Both the position numbers and the translations under genes were made by a program. A DNA stretch of 8,080 bases from Spirochaetaceae bacterium (GTDB lineage Bacteria > Spirochaetota > Spirochaetia > SZUA-6 > Fen-1364), in contig PMDT01000029.1 in NCBI GenBank assembly GCA_003154555.1, positions 1-8,080 of the forward strand, in the 5' to 3' direction. Below, one piece after another: positions 1 to 5,190 of this stretch (position 1 is its first letter; each line of letters starts with the position of its first letter). The notes below the pieces were generated by a model, which was given only the letters and a program-made list of their open reading frames with translations, was not told the DNA's origin and did no database searches.

Positions 1-239
1 GGGACATTCGTCGCCCAGATGCCGACGTGGTCTCCCGTCCTGATGCCAATGGCAAGGAGGCCGCGCGCGAGGTCCGCCACGCGGCGCACGAAGTCAGCGT
101 ACGTGAAACGGAGATTCCGGTCGGGAAAAACGATGAAGTCCTTCGCGGGGTGGAGCGCTGCCTGGCGCTCGAGCATTGCGCTCAACGTCTCGGTGATGCA
201 AATGTCACGGGATACCGCGGCTGGGGTGTCCGGGTTCAT
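1..239 (-). CDS. AMP-dependent acyl-CoA synthetase/ligase, N-terminal fragment
   Basis: Only the first 79 codons are in the window; the gene continues past the left edge. The reading begins MNPDTPAAVSRD and contains LSAMLERQAALHP (about residues 19-31), then FTYADFVRRVADLARGLLA (45-63) and GIRTGDHVGIWATN (65-78). This is the standard N-terminal pattern of the FadD-like AMP-binding (ANL) superfamily, whose members activate a carboxylic acid with ATP and load it on CoA. The ATP-binding and catalytic motifs lie outside the window, so the substrate (short-, medium- or long-chain acid) cannot be judged. The ATG overlaps the TGA of the upstream XRE-cupin gene by four bases (ATGA), so the two are almost certainly co-transcribed and translationally coupled. 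By family knowledge, XRE-cupin regulators are often encoded beside such ligases and may control them. Assignment to the superfamily is firm; finer function is open. Confidence 0.88.
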   Translation of the reverse strand, partial: MNPDTPAAVSRDICITETLSAMLERQAALHPAKDFIVFPDRNLRFTYADFVRRVADLARGLLAIGIRTGDHVGIWATNV

Positions 240-808
240 GGCGCGTATACCACCGCGACCACGCGGGCCTCGGTGCCCCCGGCGCTGTGCACGTGGTGCG
301 GGACGATGCTGTCGTAGTAGATGCAATCCCCGGCTTTCAGCCGGTAGAGGTCGTTGCCATAGGCCACTTCAACCTCGCCGGAGAGCACGTAGATGAACTC
401 CTCCCCCTCGTGCGCGGAGGCATGGACGGCCTGGGCGGACCCCGGGTGGATATCAATGAGGAAGGGCTCCATGTGGCGGCCAGCCTTGTTCGCCGCAAGG
501 GAGAAGAAGTCCAGGTCACTGCGCGAGGGCCGCTCCCTGCCGCTGAAGCGGACCACCGTCTCGTGCTCCCCGACACGGGAGATCACGGGACCGATCTGCT
601 CCTGATCATCCAGGAAAGTGCCCAGGCGCACACCGAGGGAGCGCGCGATCCTGATGAGGGGGCTCAGGGAGGGAATGAGGGCGCCCGATTCGATCTGCGC
701 AACCAGCTCGGGTGCAAGATCGGCCCTTTCCGCAAGCTGAGCCGTGCTCAGGCTGCGCGATTCACGGACCGAACGTACCTTCTCACCGAGGGAATGTCTG
801 TCGGCCAT
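236..808 (-). CDS. XRE-family transcriptional regulator with C-terminal cupin domain
   Basis: This 190-aa protein has the two-domain layout of XRE-cupin regulators. Residues about 8-66 form the Cro/C1-type helix-turn-helix (LSTAQLAERADLAPELVAQIE, then PSLSPLIRIARSLGV). Residues about 112-188 form a single cupin_2 barrel. Cupin motif 1 reads AHEGEEFIYVLSGEVEV with H133 and E137; motif 2 ends GDCIYYDSIVPHHVHSAG with H171/H172. The usual first histidine of the HxH pair is replaced (S131), so metal binding may be weakened or absent. The domain probably senses a small ligand, perhaps an acid or CoA-related metabolite given the downstream ligase (inference). GAGGTGAAC stands just before the ATG. 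The gene follows mbfA after 85 bp and overlaps the ligase start by 4 bp. The upstream gap holds a weak promoter candidate (TTGCAT, 17 bp, AATTCT on the minus strand), so it may be transcribed separately from mbfA and self-regulated. Confidence 0.93.
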   Translation of the reverse strand: MADRHSLGEKVRSVRESRSLSTAQLAERADLAPELVAQIESGALIPSLSPLIRIARSLGVRLGTFLDDQEQIGPVISRVGEHETVVRFSGRERPSRSDLDFFSLAANKAGRHMEPFLIDIHPGSAQAVHASAHEGEEFIYVLSGEVEVAYGNDLYRLKAGDCIYYDSIVPHHVHSAGGTEARVVAVVYAP

Positions 809-893
809 TGTTCACCTCAATTCAGTTTCGCATAGAATTGCGCGGAAATGAAGAATATGCAACAGCGGCGTTGACGCGCCGGGCTCGCGAACC

Positions 894-2045
894 TCACCGC
901 ACCAGGGGCGAAATGAGGATCCCAATGCCGTACGTGATCGCGGCCTCGCCCAGACCGATCACCATCATCTCCAGGCCGCTCTTCCACCAGGACCGGCCTG
1001 TCACGACGACCTTTGCCGCGCCCACCGCGAAATGTGCCAGGGTGCTGATGATGAACGAGGTGACAAGGGCCGCGACGCCGCCGATGAACAGGTACGGAAG
1101 CACGGGCACCGCGGCGCCCACCGCCGTGCTCACCGTGGCGCTGAAAGCGGACTTCCAGGGATTGGAGAATGCCTGCTCCGAAAGCCCCAGCTCCTCATGC
1201 GCCAGGGTGCGGAGCATCTCCTCGGGATTCTCCGCCATGCGGGCAGCCATGGCGTTGGCTTCCGCCTCCGTGAAGCCCTTGAGCTGGTAGAAGAGGGAGA
1301 GCTCCTCCTTCTCTTCCTCGGGGTGTTCCTTGATTTCCTTGCGCTCGCGGTTGAGCTCCGCCTCATGCACCTCCTTTTCCGACTTGGTGGCGAGGTACGC
1401 CCCGCTGCCCATGGAAAGGGCCGAGGCGATCATCGAGGCGAATCCGCTCAACAGGACGAACGAGCCGTTGACGTGCGTCGCCCCCGCGACGCCGCTCACG
1501 ATACCGAAGGCTGCTCCCAGCCCGTCGTTGATGCCATAGATGGCCTGCCCGATCCAGCCGCCTCCGCGGACGTGCCGTTCCCTGCCGAGTATCCTGTCCA
1601 GCGCGCTGCGGGGCTGCTCGGCGCGGGGAGCCATGTCGCGGAGGACGCGGTCATGCGCGCGCTCGGCGCGACCGGCATCGCCGAAGGCCGTACGGTCTTC
1701 TTCCGTTGGCGCCAGGGAGGCAAGCAGCACGTAGGCGCCGTCCGCGTTGCCTTCAGCAGTGGCCATGGTGGAGGCAATGACGTCGGGGTTCCTGCTCACG
1801 AGGTCGACGCGCTTCTGGATCTCCGCCGCGGTCTCGATGTACGGACCAGGCTCCGCATTCAGCTCGCGGAGTCGCTTTTCCCAGCGTTCCGCGTGCTTTT
1901 CCTCCTCCGCGGCCATGCGCAGGTAGATGTCGCGCCGTCGGGCGTCCTTTTCCCTGTCCGCGGCAGCCGCATAGGTGAGTGCGGCGCCTTTCTCGTCCCG
2001 CCAGGCGTTGCGCAGCTCGTCGATGAAACGTTTTGTGTCTGCCAT
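894..2045 (-). CDS. mbfA: Membrane-bound ferritin-like/VIT1 iron exporter (MbfA, Er-VIT family)
   Basis: The 383-aa protein fuses an N-terminal rubrerythrin/ferritin-like four-helix domain (about 1-140) to a CCC1/VIT1 membrane domain (about 165-383). Likely diiron ligands are visible: E18, E48xxH51, E98 and E128xxH131. The VIT part carries the signature GINDGLGAAFGIVSGVAGA (171-189). Roughly five hydrophobic segments follow, at about 172-190, 196-216, 300-323, 325-347 and 358-380. Between the second and third is a very charged cytoplasmic stretch (about 222-290, rich in Glu and Lys) matching the metal-binding helical domain of VIT1. In Bradyrhizobium and Agrobacterium, MbfA exports iron from the cytoplasm and protects against iron overload and peroxide; the same role is inferred here. 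GGGAGGA precedes the ATG. It is the first gene of a minus-strand run followed by the XRE-cupin gene, and is divergent from the DUF5670 gene. No clear Fur or Irr box was recognised upstream. Confidence 0.92.
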   Translation of the reverse strand: MADTKRFIDELRNAWRDEKGAALTYAAAADREKDARRRDIYLRMAAEEEKHAERWEKRLRELNAEPGPYIETAAEIQKRVDLVSRNPDVIASTMATAEGNADGAYVLLASLAPTEEDRTAFGDAGRAERAHDRVLRDMAPRAEQPRSALDRILGRERHVRGGGWIGQAIYGINDGLGAAFGIVSGVAGATHVNGSFVLLSGFASMIASALSMGSGAYLATKSEKEVHEAELNRERKEIKEHPEEEKEELSLFYQLKGFTEAEANAMAARMAENPEEMLRTLAHEELGLSEQAFSNPWKSAFSATVSTAVGAAVPVLPYLFIGGVAALVTSFIISTLAHFAVGAAKVVVTGRSWWKSGLEMMVIGLGEAAITYGIGILISPLVR

Positions 2046-2387
2046 CCGTCCTCCCTCGCCAGATACTGAACAGCAGGATGCCGCAGAGAATCAACCCCGT
2101 TCCTGTCCACCGACATTGCTATTCGACCTTATGGGTGTGCCAGCGTACAGAAAAAGACCGTCCTGCATGCCTATCATGATGTATGAGTGACGCATTGAAA
2201 CTGTTGCGTTTGAGGAGCCGGCGGGTGATCGCCTGGCGGACGGCTTTCGTGGCTTTGCCACGGCCATGGTACACCGGCCAAAGCGCTGCTGCCGACTCTT
2301 CTGAAATCGCGCAGGATGCACCCGCGCAGGAATGAGGGACGACGCCGTTCATTTCAGTAAATCGCGAATGGCGAAGGGGAGACGCGC
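2046..2387. other. 342-bp divergent intergenic region (mbfA / DUF5670 gene)
   Basis: The region must hold promoters for mbfA (leftward) and the small membrane protein gene (rightward), but no convincing -35/-10 pair stands out. Visible small structures are an 8-bp palindrome ATCATGAT (2173-2180), an inverted repeat ACGCA/TGCGT (2190-2194, 2205-2209), and a tight hairpin CGTGGC-TTT-GCCACG (2248-2262). There are also CTGAAAT (2301-2307) facing ATTTCAG (2351-2357), and GCGCAGGA repeated directly 15 bp apart (2309 and 2324). A 50-codon plus-strand open frame (2183-2335) exists but has no ribosome binding site. Open frames on the minus strand here look non-coding. Confidence 0.5.
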
Positions 2388-2615
2388 ATGAGACGACATT
2401 TCCGAGGAATTATCCGCCCGGGTGCGCACTCGCTCCGGACCAGACAGGGCGTCGTCACGGCGGCGCTGATCGCGGGCATCTTCCTCCTGGTGGTGTGGCT
2501 GCTGGCGCTCGCAGGCTCATATACGATGGGCGGGTTCATCTACGTCGCGCTTCTTGCAGGGGTTATTCTCGTCTTTGTCTCTCTTGTGACACGCGCCCGG
2601 GCCCGAAGGGCATAG
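2388..2615 (+). CDS. Lmo0937/DUF5670-type small membrane protein
   Basis: This 75-aa protein has two hydrophobic helices, at about residues 21-42 and 49-68, joined by LAGSYTMGGFIYVALL. That linker and the preceding VVWLLAL closely match the consensus I recall for Lmo0937/DUF5670 proteins (a WLLGL-x-SYTxGGFIHxLL pattern). Those proteins are usually about 50 aa and of unknown function, often found beside small stress-response genes. Here there is an extra basic N-terminal stretch of about 20 residues (MRRHFRGIIRPGAHSLRTRQ), and the C-terminus is RARARRA. The start is supported by AAGGGGAG placed about 7 bases before the ATG. Because both ends are basic, an inside-in hairpin topology is likely. 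The gene is divergent from mbfA and convergent with the patatin gene, so it is probably monocistronic. Family assignment is from memory of the motif, without a search. Confidence 0.78.
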   Translation: MRRHFRGIIRPGAHSLRTRQGVVTAALIAGIFLLVVWLLALAGSYTMGGFIYVALLAGVILVFVSLVTRARARRA

Positions 2616-2719
2616 GGTCGCGCGCATTTCCGGGAAAGCCGTCGACGCACTTTGACGGCCTTCTCTCCCTGAGATTGCACTTCACCTCAACTCGTTTGAT
2701 CATCGCCCGGCGGGAATTG

Positions 2720-2743
2720 GCGCGCGGCGGACTGCCCGCGCGC
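2720..2743 (-). terminator. GC-rich hairpin after the patatin gene (weak terminator candidate)
   Basis: GCGCGCGG (2720-2727) pairs perfectly with CCGCGCGC (2736-2743) around an 8-base loop. It sits two bases beyond the patatin stop codon and between two converging genes, which suits a terminator. No T-run follows on either strand, so intrinsic termination would be weak and alternating GC may explain it by chance. Confidence 0.3.
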
Positions 2744-2744
2744 G

Positions 2745-3845
2745 TCAGGGTTGGGGCATGAGCTGTCTGATCCGCGCCGAGGCAAAGATCCTTCGCACGG
2801 GGCTTTTGTCACTGCGGACCATTGCCAGGCATTTGTCCCTGTAAGTCTTTTCAAAGATGTCCAGACACCCCTTTGTCATCGAGAGTCGCCCGAGCTCGAT
2901 GAGCTCTTTGTAATTCGACAGTGAAGATCGCGGGCTGTCATCGGTCACGGGCCGGAACAGGACGTCAAGCATTTCTTCTTCCGCAGCCTGCGCTTTTCTT
3001 GCCGGCGGGTCGACCAGCCGGAGCGCGCACGCCGTGGACGGATCGTTTTCATTCGGCACGACGGGTGAGGAGACGTCGAACCCCGCGAGCAACAGCATGT
3101 GTCCCGGCAGGAGCAGCCGGGCCTCCCGCACGGGAAGGTTGGTCATGACCCCCCCGTCCACGAACAAATGCCCGCCCAGCTGGACGCTGGGAAAAAGCAG
3201 GGGAATCGCGGAGGAAGCCATGACGGCCTTGATGAGCCCTTCAGGCCCTGCAACACTCCAGGCAAAGCCCTGCCCGCCGCTCTGTTTTTCGGAGGCAAAT
3301 GTAACGGGGACGCCGTCGGACAGATCGACTGCGACGGTGGCGAAGGGGATCTTCAGGGTGTCGAAGGTGATTCCATCGAATATTCGCGTAAAAAGGGACG
3401 CGACGTCCTTCTGGGCAATCATGGCTGCAGCGGCGAATGAGATGCCATGATGCGGCTTTTTTTCCAATGTCTCGGAAACGACCGTGAAAAAATGCTTTAT
3501 CCCCCGCTGGACGTGACCTTCCAGGAGCTGCGCTTTCCCGAAATACTTTCGTTCGAACATGTCGAACTCATCCGAGGCAAGGACAGATTCGATCCGCCCG
3601 CAGACTCCCGGCACATTGCCGAAATGGCTGTACAACGCCCCGACGAGCGATCCCGCGGACGTCCCGACGACGTAGTCGGGCCGGAAGCCTCTTTTCTCCA
3701 AGGCCTCGATCATCCCGAGATGGCACAGCCCCATGGGAGCGCCTCCCGAGAGCACATAGACAAGCTTCGGAACAAAGCCGGCAAGTCCGGACCGCCAGGC
3801 GACCGTCCGGTCCTGCCCCTCTATCGATGCCCCTTCTTTTTGCAC
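2745..3845 (-). CDS. Patatin-like phospholipase (RssA-type)
   Basis: The 366-aa protein shows the patatin lipase fold. Numbered from the chosen start, it has a glycine-rich oxyanion loop SGGAPMG (about 33-39), the nucleophile elbow GTSAGS with Ser63, and the catalytic Asp in VDGGV (Asp230). The core ASSAIPLLFPSVQLGG just before the DGG motif is typical. It lacks a signal peptide, so it is probably a cytoplasmic or membrane-associated Ser-Asp acyl hydrolase on phospholipids or lipid esters; substrate is unknown. The oxyanion loop has Met where most family members carry Arg or Lys. The C-terminal third (about 280-366) is helical, charged and not recognised. Start choice: two in-frame GTG codons lie at 3849-3851 and 3843-3845. 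AAGAGG sits at proper spacing only for the second, so 3845 is preferred. It is divergent from the exported beta-barrel-like gene, which may make lipid or envelope maintenance a shared theme (inference). Confidence 0.92.
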   Translation of the reverse strand: MQKEGASIEGQDRTVAWRSGLAGFVPKLVYVLSGGAPMGLCHLGMIEALEKRGFRPDYVVGTSAGSLVGALYSHFGNVPGVCGRIESVLASDEFDMFERKYFGKAQLLEGHVQRGIKHFFTVVSETLEKKPHHGISFAAAAMIAQKDVASLFTRIFDGITFDTLKIPFATVAVDLSDGVPVTFASEKQSGGQGFAWSVAGPEGLIKAVMASSAIPLLFPSVQLGGHLFVDGGVMTNLPVREARLLLPGHMLLLAGFDVSSPVVPNENDPSTACALRLVDPPARKAQAAEEEMLDVLFRPVTDDSPRSSLSNYKELIELGRLSMTKGCLDIFEKTYRDKCLAMVRSDKSPVRRIFASARIRQLMPQP

Positions 3846-3926
3846 GCTCACCTCTTTTGCCGCTCACACCGAGGATGTAGCCGTCGTGGAGATCACCGCA
3901 TGGTGGCGATGCTGCGCCGACGCTCG

Positions 3927-3955
3927 ATAAAATAGTACGTGACCCGGCATCACAA
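3927..3955 (-). promoter_or_regulatory. Candidate sigma70-type promoter for the patatin gene
   Basis: Reading the minus strand, TTGTGA (complement of 3950-3955) is followed after 17 bp by TTTTAT (complement of 3927-3932). It lies in an unusually AT-rich patch about 80 bp upstream of the lipase start. A 15-bp alternative uses TATTTT. The -35 element overlaps the outer arm of an inverted repeat (3953-3989), which could be an operator. Confidence 0.4.
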
Positions 3956-3989
3956 TTCTGTTCGGTGGCGCACCGAAGGGTGAGAATTG
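3953..3989. repeat. Nested inverted repeat in the patatin/exported-protein spacer
   Basis: Inner arms TTCGGTG (3961-3967) and CACCGAA (3971-3977) are perfect around a 3-base loop GCG. Outer arms CAATTCT (3953-3959) and AGAATTG (3983-3989) are also perfect, leaving a 1-base bulge on one side and 5 bases on the other. The structure spans the divergent promoter region and touches the candidate -35 of the patatin gene. It may be a regulator binding site, or a cruciform or RNA hairpin in the 5' leader of the plus-strand gene. Confidence 0.55.
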
Positions 3990-4059
3990 CCGGCCCCTGC
4001 ATACCGCCTGCGTTTGGTACCGCACAGAACGGCGGAGGATCCCTGTGTAATCATAAGGG

Positions 4060-4077
4060 GTGCGGGAAACGCCGCAC
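4060..4077 (+). repeat. Leader hairpin just before the ribosome binding site
   Basis: GTGCGG (4060-4065) pairs with CCGCAC (4072-4077) around a 6-base loop. It ends three bases before the AGGAGA ribosome binding site (4081-4086) of the exported-protein gene. CCGCACAGAA at 4072-4081 repeats the same ten bases at 4020-4029. It could modulate translation or mRNA stability, but it is short and may be fortuitous. Confidence 0.3.
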
Positions 4078-4090
4078 AGAAGGAGAGTCA

Positions 4091-4573
4091 ATGAAAAGAA
4101 AATTGGGTTTCGCGCTCGTCATCCTGCTGACGGTCACGACGGGAGCGTTTGCCGCCAAGGGAGCGGGACTTGCAATCGGCGCCGAGCTTTCTTCCAGCAA
4201 CTTCAGCAGCTGGGGTGGCATGCTCACCCTGCATCTGACAGACATACCCCTCCATTTCGCGATTGGCGGGTTCGCGAGCAGCGGAGATTTCGGCCTGGAT
4301 CTGAAGATCGACTACTGGTTGCTCCACGGTAACTTCGTGACCGGGCTCGACTGGTACATAGGCCTCGGCGGATACATGGCTGTGCTCGTTCAGCCGGCAA
4401 CGAGCTTCGCCCTCGGAGTGCGCGCGCCTTTTGCGCTGCAGATCTGGCCCGCGGGTCAGCTCATTGAGATATTCCTCGAGCTGGCACCTGCCTGGGTTCC
4501 CATTACAAACAGCGGCGTGTACGCGGGCAACTTCGAAATCCAGCCCGCGCTGGGTTTCAGGATCTGGTTCTAG
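4091..4573 (+). CDS. Small exported beta-barrel-like outer membrane protein (hypothetical)
   Basis: This 160-aa protein begins with a clear Sec signal peptide (MKRKLGFALVILLTVTTGAFA, likely cut after Ala21), leaving about 139 residues. The mature part is made of alternating polar/hydrophobic strands rich in Gly and aromatics: GMLTLHLTDIPLHFAIGGF, FGLDLKIDYWLL, WYIGLGGYMAVLV, FALGVRAPFALQIWP and FLELAPAWVP. It ends FEIQPALGFRIWF. The terminal Phe and strand pattern fit the beta-signal of small outer-membrane barrels assembled by the BAM machinery. It resembles, from memory, the DUF3996/BAPKO_0422-type barrels of spirochaetes; this link is tentative. The start is chosen for AAGGAGAG four bases before the ATG and for the signal peptide; an upstream in-frame ATG at 3965 would add 42 unlikely residues. 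It faces the patatin gene divergently and is followed by a strong hairpin at 4600-4631. Confidence 0.82.
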   Translation: MKRKLGFALVILLTVTTGAFAAKGAGLAIGAELSSSNFSSWGGMLTLHLTDIPLHFAIGGFASSGDFGLDLKIDYWLLHGNFVTGLDWYIGLGGYMAVLVQPATSFALGVRAPFALQIWPAGQLIEIFLELAPAWVPITNSGVYAGNFEIQPALGFRIWF

Positions 4574-4595
4574 CTTCAAACGAAACGCGGTCGTG

Positions 4596-4631
4596 AAAAA
4601 AGGGTCATCTCCGTTCGCGGAGATGACCCTT
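4596..4631 (-). terminator. Strong rho-independent terminator between converging genes
   Basis: A perfect 14-bp stem (4600-4613 with 4618-4631, AAGGGTCATCTCCG and its complement) closes a TTCG tetraloop. On the minus strand it is followed directly by six T residues (complement of 4596-4601), ideal for ending the transcript of the 165-aa secreted protein gene, whose stop lies 48 bp upstream. On the plus strand the hairpin is followed by the T-poor CGTTTG, so it may also stop the exported-protein transcript, less efficiently. Confidence 0.9.
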
Positions 4632-4679
4632 CGTTTGTGCCGTGAGATTCCTCACCGCGTGCGCGATGATGCGGCGGAC

Positions 4680-5177
4680 CTACTTGAACAATGCTTCCTG
4701 ACCCTGGAAGTCGTCGACAAGATTTGACAGCATGTGGATGATGTCCTGGCCGTCCTTCTTGTCGAGCTGAAGGATCGCGTTGCTTCCGTCACCGTTTATC
4801 CGCACGATCGTATTGGACGCCCCGTAGCCGTCGGTCTCGAATGAGACGCTCACGAGCGCTGCACTGTCGGTGTAAAAGCTGCCGATCTCCTGTCGGATGG
4901 ATATCGTCGTCTTGTTGGCAATGGCGATATCGACCTTCCGGGCCGCGGCCTGGATGAGGCTGACGAGCCTGTCCCTCTCGGAGAACAGGAGCGGATAGCT
5001 GTGCCCCGCGTTCAGAAAGAGCTTCCCCGCTTCCCCTCCGCTCACCGACACGGATATCGTCATGTCATGGTGATCGTACCCGTTCACGGCATGCGAGCTT
5101 CCCAGGTTCTGCGGTCCGACCGCGAAAGCGCCCCACGCGACCAGAAGCAGGATCGCTGGCGCCAGATACTTTTTCAT
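4680..5177 (-). CDS. Secreted protein of unknown family, partner of the FecR/DUF6600 protein
   Basis: The 165-aa product starts with a Sec signal peptide (MKKYLAPAILLLVAWGAFA, likely cut near residue 19) and should be periplasmic or outer-surface located. I do not recognise a domain. The mature part has a His/Asp patch NGYDHHDMT (32-40). A beta-strand-rich section SISVSGG-like follows, then an amphipathic helix FSERDRLVSLIQAAARKVDIA (65-85) and strands TTISIRQEIGSFYTDSAALVSVSFE (90-114). The end is a helix QDIIHMLSNLVDDFQ (144-158). There are no cysteines, no lipobox and no obvious catalytic set. GAGGAG five bases before the ATG decides the start; a longer open frame upstream overlaps the neighbouring gene and lacks support. 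It begins 13 bp after the FecR/DUF6600 stop, so the two are one operon and probably act in the same compartment (inference). A strong terminator follows. Confidence 0.85.
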   Translation of the reverse strand: MKKYLAPAILLLVAWGAFAVGPQNLGSSHAVNGYDHHDMTISVSVSGGEAGKLFLNAGHSYPLLFSERDRLVSLIQAAARKVDIAIANKTTISIRQEIGSFYTDSAALVSVSFETDGYGASNTIVRINGDGSNAILQLDKKDGQDIIHMLSNLVDDFQGQEALFK

Positions 5178-5190
5178 GGCTTCTCCTCTA

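Noticed and set aside
287..835. Long plus-strand open frame opposite the XRE-cupin gene
   Set aside because: It is antisense to a protein with clear HTH and cupin motifs, has no recognisable domain, and arises from high GC content.
1032..2069. 345-codon plus-strand open frame opposite mbfA
   Set aside because: The opposite strand encodes full ferritin-like and VIT1 signatures; the antisense product is low-complexity with no known motif.
2091..2352. Minus-strand open frames in the mbfA/DUF5670 spacer
   Set aside because: They have no ribosome binding site and no family resemblance, and would sit upstream of mbfA inside its probable promoter.
3447..3935. Plus-strand open frame opposite the patatin N-terminus
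   Set aside because: It overlaps the GTSAGS catalytic region on the other strand and has no domain or ribosome binding site of note.
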